A DNA stretch of 64,000 bases from UBA2589 sp965223235. GTDB taxonomy: Bacteria; Gemmatimonadota; Gemmatimonadetes; Longimicrobiales; Gaopeijiaceae. Positions 1-8,038 of the stretch are shown piece after piece. The notes under the pieces were generated by a model. The model searched no databases. It saw only the letters and a list, made by a program, of their open reading frames with translations, and was not told the DNA's origin. Made by a program: the position numbers and the translations under genes. Every line of letters starts with the position of its first letter. The first letter of the stretch is position 1. Where the stretch lies: NCBI GenBank assembly GCA_965223235.1, contig CBDCVV010000022.1, positions 186,001 to 250,000 of the forward strand. The letters run 5' to 3'.

Positions 1-36
1 TGAGGATTTCTGGGTGACTCCACTCCGCGTTCGGGC

Positions 37-3036
37 GTGACCAAGAGGTCGCTACCCAAAGGTCAGATTCTCGGCGATCGCTACCGGATCGAGGAAGAGA
101 TCGGCGAGGGAGGGATGGCTACGGTCTACCTTGCCGAAGATCTCAAGCACGGTCGCCGCGTCGCTGTTAAGGTCTTGAAACGCGACGTCTCCGAGGCCGT
201 GGGCGCGGAGCGCTTCCTTCGAGAGATCGAGATCGCGGCGTCCTTGACGCACCCTCGGATCCTGCCGCTGCACGATTCGGGCGCCAGCGACCGACTCCTG
301 TACTACGTGATGCCGTACATCAAGGGAGAGTCGCTCGCCGACCGTCTTTCCGACCACGGCCCTCTCCCCGTTGACGAGGCCACCCAGATCTTCCGCCAGA
401 TCGTCGACGCCCTGGGCGCTGCCCACGAGCACCGCGTCGTGCATCGAGACGTGAAACCCGGGAATGTGCTACTGACCGGCGGTCACGCTCTCGTCGCCGA
501 CTTCGGTGTAGCTCGCCCGATTGGGGAGGGTCCGGAGGAACACCGGCTCACCTCTATGGGGGTGGCGATGGGTACTCCCCTGTACATGGCGCCAGAGCAA
601 GCCGCAGCCGAAAGCACCACCGACCATCGGGCAGACATTTTTGCTGCCGGAGCGGTGGCGTATGAAGTGCTGACTGGTACCGCTCCTTTCGAGGCACCCA
701 CCCTACAAGGCGTGTTCAGTGCTCTGATGACACGCACCCCTGATTCGCCGCACGCGCTCCGACCCGAAGTACCGGAGCGGTTGAGCGACCTGATCATGGC
801 CTGCTTGGCGAAGGATCCCGCAGAGCGGCCGCAATCCACGACCGCGGTACTCGCCCGCCTCGACGACTTCCCGACCGCCGAGCGGAGTCGTGTTGACGCC
901 GGGGTCGACGGTCGTTGGGAGGCTTCGCGCCACCTCGTCGTGGCCGCGGCGGGGCTCGTGCTGGCGACCGCCGCCTTTGCGGGTTGGCGCTTCTACGAGC
1001 GGTCAAGCGAGCGAGACTGGGCTCTGAGCGAGGCGCTGCCCGAGATTGGGCGCCTGGTCCAAGAACACGAGTGGGCCGAAGCCGCACAGCTGGCGCTCCG
1101 AGCCGAAGACGTGCTCGGAAGCCACCCCACGCTGGAGCGATACGAACCACTCCTGACCTCGCCATACCGCATCGAAACGGACCCGGAGGGCGCTCAGATC
1201 TCGTACCGGCCCTATGGGAGCGACGAGGCATGGGCTTCGTTGGGGACGAGCCCGTACGAATCAGAGCACTTCCCGATCGGGGCTTACCACTTTCGTCTCG
1301 AGCTCGACGGGTACGAGACCCTCGATGTCGTCCGATCGCTGACCTCGTCCTCCATGATCACTGAGATTCGGAACACGGGCTTCGAGTATCTAGAGGACCC
1401 CAGCTACGTCGTTCGAGTGCAGCTTCCCCCGGAGGGGTCGATCCCCGAAGGAATGGTCCCGGTGTCGGGGGGTCTGTACGGCACCGTGCCGGTAGCGGGC
1501 TTCCAGCCCGTCCAACCCACCCCACTCTCCAGCTACTTCATAGACCGCACGGAGGTGACCAACGCATCGTATGCCGAGTTCGTTTCGGGCGACGGATACA
1601 CGAACTCGTCTCACTGGGCAGCGCCCTTCATGGTGGACGGGAGTGAAGTCCCGTTTGCGGATGCGATAGCCACACTCACGGACAGTACAGGTCGTGCCGG
1701 CCCCGCCGGCTGGACGCTTGGCCTCCCACCGACGGGCGAGGGCGACTTTCCGGTCCGCGGAGTCAGTTGGTACGAAGCCGCCGCCTACTGTTCGTGGAAG
1801 GGTCGGGAGCTACCGACACTCTTCCATTGGGCGCGAGCGGCGATACCCAGCACCGACGTGTGGATGCCCTTTCACCCCGAGCTGGCTTCGGCATCGAACT
1901 TCGGCGGAGAGGGCCCTATCGCGGTCGGGTCGTCCTCCGCTCCAGGCATCTCGGGGGCCGAGGATCTAGCAGGGAACGTCCGCGAATGGGTCTCGACACA
2001 GATCAGCACGGACCGGTACATCGTCGGGGGCGCATGGAGCGACCCCACGTATTGGGTCCATCATCCATACTTCGCAAACCCCTGGGACCGGAGTCCGACG
2101 AACGGATTCCGTTGCGCCCTGTACCCCGACGGAGTCGACCCGGCTCGCCTTCCGGAGCGTGTCGAGCTCCCAGAACAGTCGTTGGACGGGCGGCCGGCGA
2201 TATCGGAAGCGGCTTTCCAGGCACAGCGGGGCTTCTATCTCTACGACCGCGAGGCGCCTCTCAATGCGGTCGTGGACTCCACCGGCACGACCGCGTGGGG
2301 TGGGCGGTGGGAGTGGGTGACGATCAACACAGCGTATGGCGAGCGCATGCCCATCCGCCTCCACCTCCCGGCCGGGATCGCTCCGCCGTACGAGGCGATG
2401 ATCTACTTCGGCGGAGGGAATACCGTCCTCGCGCGAGAGATCGAGAGCATCTTGCAGCCTCTCGACCAGCTTGTCACGACCGGTCGCGTTCTAGTCGAAC
2501 CGATCTATGACGGCACATTCCTCAGGAATGACGGACGCACCATGCGGAGGCTTCAGGGAGGGGAGGCAGCGCAGCTCGTCACGAACTGGGTCAAGGACGT
2601 GGGACGCACCATCGACTACCTAGAGACGAGGGATGACATCGACGCGACCCGGGTTTCGTACATGGCCCAGAGCTTGGGCACGAGCCTTACTCCCTACCTC
2701 GTGCCGCACGAGCCGAGAGTCCGGGCCGTGGTGGCGTACAGCGCGGGCTTCGTCCCGACTTCTCCGCAGGCCGTGATCGATCGGATCCTCGGCCTTTTAC
2801 CCCGTGTGCGGGTTCCGCTCCTCATGCTTGGCAGTCAGAACGACTTCTTCTTCCCGGAAGAACATCAACGAGCATGGTTCGAGGCTGTGGGCACTCCGGA
2901 CGAACACAAGTACTTCCGCCTCTACGATTCAGGACACTGGCCACTCCCCTTTGGCGAGGTCCTGAGGGAGACAGTCGACTTCCTCGACCGATACGCCGGC
3001 AGCGAGCCCGTGCCGATCACCCCATATTCGCCCTAA
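37..3036 (+). CDS. Ser/Thr protein kinase fused to PEGA, FGE-like and alpha/beta-hydrolase domains
   Basis: 999 aa, GTG start; the 36 bases upstream show no clear Shine-Dalgarno site. Residues about 16-285 form a Hanks-type kinase: glycine loop GEGGMATV (24-31), K45, HRD 136-138, DFG 155-157 and an MAPEQ activation segment. One membrane helix (about 299-320) puts the kinase in the cytoplasm and the rest outside. A PEGA-like domain (about 377-440) follows, then an FGE-sulfatase/SUMF1-type fold (about 470-697; RTEVTNASYAEF, GVSWYEAAAYCSW, GNVREWV, GFRCAL). The C-terminal part (about 720-990) resembles an alpha/beta hydrolase with candidate triad S879 (AQSLG rather than GxSxG), D936 and H967. 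The FGE-like fold lacks the cysteine pair of true formylglycine-generating enzymes, so a binding role is more likely. Domain order is read from the sequence; substrate and target are unknown. The next gene starts 48 bp downstream on the same strand. Confidence 0.9.
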   Translation: MTKRSLPKGQILGDRYRIEEEIGEGGMATVYLAEDLKHGRRVAVKVLKRDVSEAVGAERFLREIEIAASLTHPRILPLHDSGASDRLLYYVMPYIKGESLADRLSDHGPLPVDEATQIFRQIVDALGAAHEHRVVHRDVKPGNVLLTGGHALVADFGVARPIGEGPEEHRLTSMGVAMGTPLYMAPEQAAAESTTDHRADIFAAGAVAYEVLTGTAPFEAPTLQGVFSALMTRTPDSPHALRPEVPERLSDLIMACLAKDPAERPQSTTAVLARLDDFPTAERSRVDAGVDGRWEASRHLVVAAAGLVLATAAFAGWRFYERSSERDWALSEALPEIGRLVQEHEWAEAAQLALRAEDVLGSHPTLERYEPLLTSPYRIETDPEGAQISYRPYGSDEAWASLGTSPYESEHFPIGAYHFRLELDGYETLDVVRSLTSSSMITEIRNTGFEYLEDPSYVVRVQLPPEGSIPEGMVPVSGGLYGTVPVAGFQPVQPTPLSSYFIDRTEVTNASYAEFVSGDGYTNSSHWAAPFMVDGSEVPFADAIATLTDSTGRAGPAGWTLGLPPTGEGDFPVRGVSWYEAAAYCSWKGRELPTLFHWARAAIPSTDVWMPFHPELASASNFGGEGPIAVGSSSAPGISGAEDLAGNVREWVSTQISTDRYIVGGAWSDPTYWVHHPYFANPWDRSPTNGFRCALYPDGVDPARLPERVELPEQSLDGRPAISEAAFQAQRGFYLYDREAPLNAVVDSTGTTAWGGRWEWVTINTAYGERMPIRLHLPAGIAPPYEAMIYFGGGNTVLAREIESILQPLDQLVTTGRVLVEPIYDGTFLRNDGRTMRRLQGGEAAQLVTNWVKDVGRTIDYLETRDDIDATRVSYMAQSLGTSLTPYLVPHEPRVRAVVAYSAGFVPTSPQAVIDRILGLLPRVRVPLLMLGSQNDFFFPEEHQRAWFEAVGTPDEHKYFRLYDSGHWPLPFGEVLRETVDFLDRYAGSEPVPITPYSP

Positions 3037-3084
3037 GGGGTTGCCGGAACCCCGAGCCGGACTCGACCACTAAGGATCTATTTC

Positions 3085-3930
3085 ATGCAGACCCGACTGC
3101 GCCGCCGTGTCCAAGCCACGGCCCTCGCTGCACTCCTGACGCTCTGCCTCGCCCCAGCGCCCGCGTCCGCTACGTGGTCGGTGATCGCCGTCGACGTCCG
3201 AACGGGTCGGGTGGTGGTCGCCTCCGCAACGTGCGTAGCTCAGAGTCGGCTCATCAACTTCCCCTCGAAGGGGTTGATGGACGTCCAGGCGATCGTTGCG
3301 CCGGGAATCGGGGTGGCGGTAGCGCAAGCCGGGGTCGACCGAACACGCGAGAACCAGAAGCTCATCTTCGAGCAGCTTCGGCAGGGCACTCCGCCTCACC
3401 TCATTCTCGACCTGCTTCGCGCCGACCCCGATATCGAGCGACGGCAGTTCGGAATCGTCGACCTGCGAGGCCGGTCCATCGGCTTCTCGGGCGAAGGAAA
3501 CAGCCCTGCTTCTCTATCCGTCCAGGGTCAGGTGCCGGGGACGGAGATCTACTACTCGGTCCAGGGCAACATCCTCGCATCCGATGCCGTCGTGGAGGAT
3601 GCAGCCCGCGCGCTCGCGGCAGCCGATGGGGATATCCTCGACAAGGTGATGGCCGCCATGGAAGCGGCGGATGAAGCGGGTGGCGATGTACGCTGCACAT
3701 GTCAGACCGAGCCCGTCCCGGACGCGCCGTGCAACGGAAGGAATGCGCACGTGGCGTACATCCTCGCCGCCGATCGCACCGACCCAGATGGGGTGTCGTT
3801 CAACGACGGGGACTACTACATGTTCATCGACGTGACCGACGAGAACATCGAGCCCCACGAGAACGGGAACCCGGTCATCACGCTCCGGATGCGGTACGAC
3901 CGCTGGAAGGATTCGCTAGGAGATCCGTAG
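3085..3930 (+). CDS. Secreted DUF1028 family protein
   Basis: 281 aa with an N-terminal signal peptide (Arg-rich start, hydrophobic 11-22, likely cleavage near APASA/T at 29-30). The mature start TWSVIAVDVRTGRVVVASAT is typical of DUF1028, an Ntn-hydrolase-like fold of unknown function. Later family landmarks are the GIGVAVAQAGV segment (about 74-84) and the GGDVRC segment (about 199-204) where the family usually has a GGD motif. The mature protein is cysteine-containing (CTCQ near 204-207, C216), which would fit an oxidising periplasm. It lies 48 bp after the kinase fusion on the same strand and may be co-transcribed. It converges on the creatininase-like gene with only 17 bp between stops. 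The family call is firm; the activity is unknown. Confidence 0.88.
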   Translation: MQTRLRRRVQATALAALLTLCLAPAPASATWSVIAVDVRTGRVVVASATCVAQSRLINFPSKGLMDVQAIVAPGIGVAVAQAGVDRTRENQKLIFEQLRQGTPPHLILDLLRADPDIERRQFGIVDLRGRSIGFSGEGNSPASLSVQGQVPGTEIYYSVQGNILASDAVVEDAARALAAADGDILDKVMAAMEAADEAGGDVRCTCQTEPVPDAPCNGRNAHVAYILAADRTDPDGVSFNDGDYYMFIDVTDENIEPHENGNPVITLRMRYDRWKDSLGDP

Positions 3931-3947
3931 CGGTCGGGGATCGGCTT

Positions 3948-4829
3948 TCACCGTGTACTCGCTCCCTGTCGACTGCGGATGACGTCGACGGTTCGCTCTA
4001 CTCGCCAGTTGAGCAACTCCTCTCCGATGCTGATGGTGCGTCCCAGTGGCGTGATCGACACACCGTTGATCGAGGCGCGTCCCGCCTGCACACGCTCTTC
4101 GTACCGCACGGTCTCGGGGTCGACGGCGGCCTGCATCGACGTCAGCCAGAAGCTGTCGTGCCACCCCTCGTTGTCCTCTGTGATGCCAAAGGTCGACTCG
4201 AGGTGCTGTTGCACTCCTTCATTGTCGTAGAACTCACCGATGAAGAGCGCCTTACTCGTACCCCACTCTGAGTTGAGGCGCTCGGCGACGTTCTCCATTC
4301 CGCTCTGGTTTCCACCGCTATCGCCGATATAGACGATCCAATCGAATCCATGTTGGTGAAGCGAACGCCCTACGTCCTCGAGCATCGCCTCGAACGTCTC
4401 CTGACGCACCGACAAGGTCCCCGTATACCTCATGTGGCCGGTCGGTGGGGAAATGCCACCCTCCGGGACGAGTTTGATGATCGGCGCACAGAGTGCGTCC
4501 CCTAGCGACCGAGCGATTCGCTCACACGCGCCCTCGAGGACGTAGTTGTGCTTCCCTAGAGCCACGTAGGGCCCGTTCTGCTCGATCCCGCCGGTGGATA
4601 CGATCGCGGTGGTTACTCCGTCTCGCATCGCATCGCGGACCTCGATCCACGTCATCTCTTCCAACCAGATCGTGTTCAACGCCGGGATCGGCCGCTCCAT
4701 GGCAAGCTCTTCATCCAGTGAGAGCTGGCCCTGGGTATTCGCCGGGAGCACTCCCAGAGCGACAGCGCAGACCACGATTCCGACAATGGCTGGACAAGGC
4801 GTGACAACCAGCGATTTCTCACTCATCAT
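3948..4829 (-). CDS. Creatininase-family amidohydrolase, exported, with altered metal-ligand motif
   Basis: 293 aa. A hydrophobic segment (about 13-31) suggests a signal peptide or anchor. Family landmarks include IVSTGGIEQNGPYVALGKHN (77-96), TGHMRYTGTLS and the WIVYIGDSGGNQSG region. In classical creatininase the first motif reads EQHGPHLPLGTD, where Glu, His and Asp bind metal. Here the His is N85 and the Asp position is H94, while E83 is kept. This EQNGP/GKHN pattern probably marks a distinct subfamily, so creatinine should not be assumed as substrate. The start is chosen at the first Met; a second Met follows immediately and AGAGAGGAG lies upstream as ribosome binding site. The gene is divergent from the metallo-hydrolase at 4878, with a 48-bp shared promoter region. 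Confidence 0.85.
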   Translation of the reverse strand: MMSEKSLVVTPCPAIVGIVVCAVALGVLPANTQGQLSLDEELAMERPIPALNTIWLEEMTWIEVRDAMRDGVTTAIVSTGGIEQNGPYVALGKHNYVLEGACERIARSLGDALCAPIIKLVPEGGISPPTGHMRYTGTLSVRQETFEAMLEDVGRSLHQHGFDWIVYIGDSGGNQSGMENVAERLNSEWGTSKALFIGEFYDNEGVQQHLESTFGITEDNEGWHDSFWLTSMQAAVDPETVRYEERVQAGRASINGVSITPLGRTISIGEELLNWRVERTVDVIRSRQGASTR

Positions 4830-4877
4830 GTGGCTCCTCTCTTGGACCTCTGACCATTCTACCGGCGGTACCCACTC

Positions 4878-5891
4878 ATGGCGACCCGTTCTGCCCTACC
4901 TGTCTCCCTAGCGTCCCTCTGTGCCGCGCTGACCGTCGGATGTGGTACAGATGCCGCCGAGGACGCAGGAGCCGTTGACGCCCCCCAAGTCGTCGAGATC
5001 CCCGCTGACCAACAGATCCGGACGGGCGACCCCTACGCGCGCGGGTACACCGATGCCGACTTCCCTCGGGTCAAGGAGCTCGCGGCCGGCGTGTTCTCGT
5101 ACGAGCAGCTCCGCTCCGCCGGTGAAGAGCGCTTCACCACGGTCTCCCTCTTCGTCATCACGGACGAGGGTGTCGTGGTTGCCGATGGCCAGGGGAGTGT
5201 GGAAGAGACGCAGCGACTGGTGGACCATATCGCGACCCTCACCGATCAACCGATCACCGACGTCGTCATCTGTTCAGACCACGGGGATCACACCGCCGGC
5301 AACTCGGCATTCCCGGCGGACGCCGACTTCTACGCACACCCGTGGTCCGCTGGGATTCTGGCCGAACAGGCCATGTCCGGCGGGAGCGCGGCCGAGCGAC
5401 CGGAGCCGACGCAGATCGTCGAAGACATGACGACCATCACACGTGGGGGCAAGGCCATCGAAGTCCACTTCCTCGGGCGGGCCCACACGGGCGGGGACCT
5501 CGTGGTCTACTTGCCCGACGAGAAGATCATGTTCATGAGCGAAGCCTATTTGCACCGTATTTTTCCCGCCATGCGGAGCGCATACCCGTCGGAGTGGGTC
5601 GAGATGATCGAGGCTGCTCAGGCGATGGATGTCGACGTCTACGTGCCAGGACACGGCTTCGTGGATCACCCGACCATCCTCGAGGAGGAGCTCGAAGTCT
5701 TCCAGGGGGCGATTCGGACGGTCATCGACGAAGCCACTCGAATGCGAGAGGAAGGCTACTCGGTAGAGGACGCCCAAGAGCAGATCCTCTTCGGCGACCT
5801 CGAGTCATGGTCGCTCCGCGAAAGCCAGGGAGACCGCGCAATCGCCCAAGTCTACGCCGAGCTCGACGGCAGTCTCCCGGGAGGCAACTGA
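4878..5891 (+). CDS. MBL-fold metallo-hydrolase lipoprotein
   Basis: 337 aa. A lipobox-like LTVGC at 18-22 suggests a lipid-anchored periplasmic enzyme. The metallo-beta-lactamase fold is supported by TTVSLFVITDEGVVVADGQG (beta sheet core, 87-106), the metal loop CSDHGDHTAGN (132-142), GRAHTGGD (200-207, H203/D207) and VPGHGFVDH (256-264). The canonical HxHxDH reads S133-D-H135-G-D137-H138, so the first metal His is Ser. The other ligands are present, which leaves a one-metal or modified site possible. The family hydrolyses thioesters, lactams, lactones and similar bonds; no substrate can be named. The stop codon overlaps the start of the aminotransferase (TGATG), so the two are translationally coupled. 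Confidence 0.87.
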   Translation: MATRSALPVSLASLCAALTVGCGTDAAEDAGAVDAPQVVEIPADQQIRTGDPYARGYTDADFPRVKELAAGVFSYEQLRSAGEERFTTVSLFVITDEGVVVADGQGSVEETQRLVDHIATLTDQPITDVVICSDHGDHTAGNSAFPADADFYAHPWSAGILAEQAMSGGSAAERPEPTQIVEDMTTITRGGKAIEVHFLGRAHTGGDLVVYLPDEKIMFMSEAYLHRIFPAMRSAYPSEWVEMIEAAQAMDVDVYVPGHGFVDHPTILEEELEVFQGAIRTVIDEATRMREEGYSVEDAQEQILFGDLESWSLRESQGDRAIAQVYAELDGSLPGGN

Positions 5892-7120
5892 TGAGCCCCG
5901 TGAACTCGGGGTTGATCTCTCCCTCCCGGGACCGTGCCGGCAACGACCCGATCTTCCTGTGGAATGGCGAAGCCCGTTCCCGAATGGCGGCCGGAGAAGA
6001 CATTCTCAACGCCACGATCGGCGCCCTCATCGACGATGGCGGCCTCCTGTGCACCTTCCCCACCGTCCTGGAGACGCTGCGCAAGTACCAAACACGCGAA
6101 CAGGCCGGGTACGCCCCAATCTCGGGCCTCCCCGCGTATCGGGATGCCGTCGTCCACGATGTTTTCTCGGGAAGCGGATTGGACGACAAGGCGGTGTCCG
6201 TCGCCACAGCCGGGGGAAGCGGCGCGGTGTATGCGGTGGTCGTGAACTTCCTAGAACGCGGGCAGAAGATGCTGGTCCCCGAGTTCTTCTGGGGCCCGTA
6301 TCGCGAGATCACGAATCATTCGGACCGCGGCCTCGACACCTTCACCATGTTCGATGGCGCAGGTGATTTCAACTTGGACGCTATGAACCGCGGGCTGGAG
6401 TCGCACCTCGATCAACAAGGGCGGGCGCTGTTGGTACTGAACTTCCCGTGCCACAACCCCACTGGGTACACGCTCACACCTTCCGAGTGGGCTTCCGTGA
6501 CCGAGGTCGTCACACGGGCAGCCGACCGCGGGCCCATCACAGTACTGATCGACGCCGCCTATATGGAGTATGCGGGCGATCAGTCGCGAGACTGGCTCGC
6601 GGCGGTGCCGGCGCTCATGGAACGCTGCACCGTGCTCGTGGCGTGGACCGCCTCGAAGAGCATGGCCCAATACGGCGCACGGGTCGGGGCAGTTCTCGCG
6701 CTGCACGACGACGCCTCCGAGCGCACCCAGCTCGACAACGCCCTTGGGTACACTGCTCGTGCGACGTGGTCGAACTGCAACCACCTGGGGCAGCGAGCCG
6801 TGACCGAGCTCCTGACCGACCCGGGGCTTGCTGGCGCGGTACGCTCAGAGCGAGGCGAGGTTCTGGAACTCCTCCGTTCACGCATTCGCCGATTCAATCA
6901 GCTCGCCGGAGCCGCCGCCCTGCCCGCGCCGCGTTACGACGACGGCTTCTTCGTGACGGTTTTTGGCGACGGACATAAGGTCGGGGCCAAGTTGCGGGAA
7001 CGGGGGGTCTACACCGTGCCGCTGGACGGAGGTGTCCGCATTGCGCTCTGCTCGACGCCTGAGCGTCAGATCGAACGCCTGGTAGAGGCGCTGGAGTACG
7101 GGCTCGCCACGACGGCGTGA
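5891..7120 (+). CDS. PLP-dependent aminotransferase, class I/II
   Basis: 409 aa. The open frame continues upstream to 5342, but that part is antisense-like noise inside the MBL gene; the ATG at 5891 overlaps the MBL stop and begins the recognisable protein. Fold-type I landmarks are the GYAPISGLPAYRDAV segment, VATAGGSGAVYAVV (cofactor phosphate loop), LNFPCHNPTGYTLTPSEW (substrate and ring-stacking Asn), LIDAAYMEY (Asp pairing with the PLP nitrogen), and WTASKSMAQYGARVGAV with the Schiff-base Lys. The organisation resembles aspartate/aromatic aminotransferases. Pairing with an MBL-fold lipoprotein is unusual, because one protein is exported and the other cytoplasmic. The gene ends at the bidirectional hairpin before 7148. 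The amino donor is not predictable. Confidence 0.88.
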   Translation: MSPVNSGLISPSRDRAGNDPIFLWNGEARSRMAAGEDILNATIGALIDDGGLLCTFPTVLETLRKYQTREQAGYAPISGLPAYRDAVVHDVFSGSGLDDKAVSVATAGGSGAVYAVVVNFLERGQKMLVPEFFWGPYREITNHSDRGLDTFTMFDGAGDFNLDAMNRGLESHLDQQGRALLVLNFPCHNPTGYTLTPSEWASVTEVVTRAADRGPITVLIDAAYMEYAGDQSRDWLAAVPALMERCTVLVAWTASKSMAQYGARVGAVLALHDDASERTQLDNALGYTARATWSNCNHLGQRAVTELLTDPGLAGAVRSERGEVLELLRSRIRRFNQLAGAAALPAPRYDDGFFVTVFGDGHKVGAKLRERGVYTVPLDGGVRIALCSTPERQIERLVEALEYGLATTA

Positions 7121-7128
7121 AGCGGATA

Positions 7129-7166
7129 GGCGCACGCCGGACGCGTTTTAGCGTCCTGCGTGCGCC
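7129..7166. terminator. Long hairpin between convergent genes, probable bidirectional terminator
   Basis: Left arm GGCGCACGC then GGACGC pairs with GCGTCC then GCGTGCGCC. The stem is 15 bp with one C/T mismatch and a GTTTTA loop. It begins 9 bp after the aminotransferase stop and includes the last codons and TAA stop (7148-7150) of the minus-strand aldolase-like gene. No long U tract follows on either side, so it may act as a bidirectional 3'-end or RNA-stability element rather than a textbook terminator. Confidence 0.6.
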
Positions 7167-8038
7167 CTCCCGATCCGGATGTGTTCGTCCGCCGAAGGCC
7201 CGCTCATGAGGAGCCCCAAGAAGCCCTCATCGATACGGGCCGCCACGGATGCATCGTTTGCGGTGATCATGTCTGGCATTCCGACCCGCGTCGCGTGCGC
7301 GAGCACTTCCTGGTTGCCCGCCTCAGCGGCTTCCGCATCACCGAGCGCTGCCGTCAAGCTTCCGATCCCACAGGCCAAGACACTGTATCCCGGCGTGTCC
7401 GCGATTTCCTGCACCGCGGCAAGGGCTCCGGGGTCTTCGACCATGAGCATGGCGATGATGCTTCCACCCGGGTTGCTCGGAGACCACACATCCGCTCCGG
7501 CGTCCGCGAAGAATGAAACGGCGAGCCGGGCCTCTTCCGGCGAACGCACGTGGGGAAGCACGATCCCATCCGCCCCCGACTCGAGGACCTCCGCCACCCT
7601 CTGCCGCGCGACATCCGCGCCGTCCGTGGAGATTGGAGGAATCCGTACGAGCAGAGTGAGGTCGCTGGAGGCAGCGTCGAGGCCCGCCGACATCGCACGC
7701 ACCGCCTCGGCATCGTATCCGCGCTCGAGATTCAGAAAGAGGTAGTCGAGGAGCTCGTTCTCGGCCAGACGCGCTCCCCCCTCTGCCGTGTACAGCGGAC
7801 CCAACCTCTCCCCGTCTGGCCCACGCGCCCCGCGCTCCCGTTCACTCGGGACGAAGATCCCGAAGGCGGGGTCCTCTTCACGCCACACATCGAGTAGAGA
7901 CTGCCGCTCCGACGTCACCCGCTCGGCGACCGCGACTTCCACTGTCTCCGCTTGATCTCCGCCGTCTCCCTGCTCTCCTCCGGCGCAGCCGACTACGGCG
8001 ATGCCGGCCACCGCGCACGCTATGATCCGTCGCTTCAT
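7148..8038 (-). CDS. HpcH/HpaI aldolase-fold lipoprotein, catalytic residues lost (paralogue A)
   Basis: 296 aa from ATG 8038. The frame is open further upstream, but this start has GGGAGGT six to seven bases before it, overlaps the upstream stop by ATGA, and begins a lipoprotein signal (MKRRIIACAVAGIAVVGCAG). The mature part follows the HpcH/HpaI TIM barrel: FGIFVPSE, LLVRIPPI (Arg kept), GADGIVLPHVRSPEEARLAV and AMLMVEDPGAL (Glu metal ligand kept). The catalytic His in the family's D/E-x-EHGP loop is Arg here (NLERGYD). The metal Asp of the GPxDL loop is Ser (GIGSLT). Both changes argue against class II aldolase chemistry. It is last in the operon S9 peptidase-DinB-paralogue B-this gene. 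Export of an aldolase fold is itself unusual. Confidence 0.83.
   Translation of the reverse strand: MKRRIIACAVAGIAVVGCAGGEQGDGGDQAETVEVAVAERVTSERQSLLDVWREEDPAFGIFVPSERERGARGPDGERLGPLYTAEGGARLAENELLDYLFLNLERGYDAEAVRAMSAGLDAASSDLTLLVRIPPISTDGADVARQRVAEVLESGADGIVLPHVRSPEEARLAVSFFADAGADVWSPSNPGGSIIAMLMVEDPGALAAVQEIADTPGYSVLACGIGSLTAALGDAEAAEAGNQEVLAHATRVGMPDMITANDASVAARIDEGFLGLLMSGPSADEHIRIGRAHAGR

Noticed and set aside
3037..3053. GGGGTT/AACCCC hairpin after the kinase fusion
   Set aside because: Only six pairs and no T tail; the next gene begins 32 bases later, so it is more likely an RNA structure than a terminator.
5342..5890. Upstream extension of the aminotransferase frame into the metallo-hydrolase gene
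   Set aside because: The extension has high-GC shadow composition (Arg/Gly-rich), and the ATG at 5891 with TGATG overlap starts the recognisable protein.
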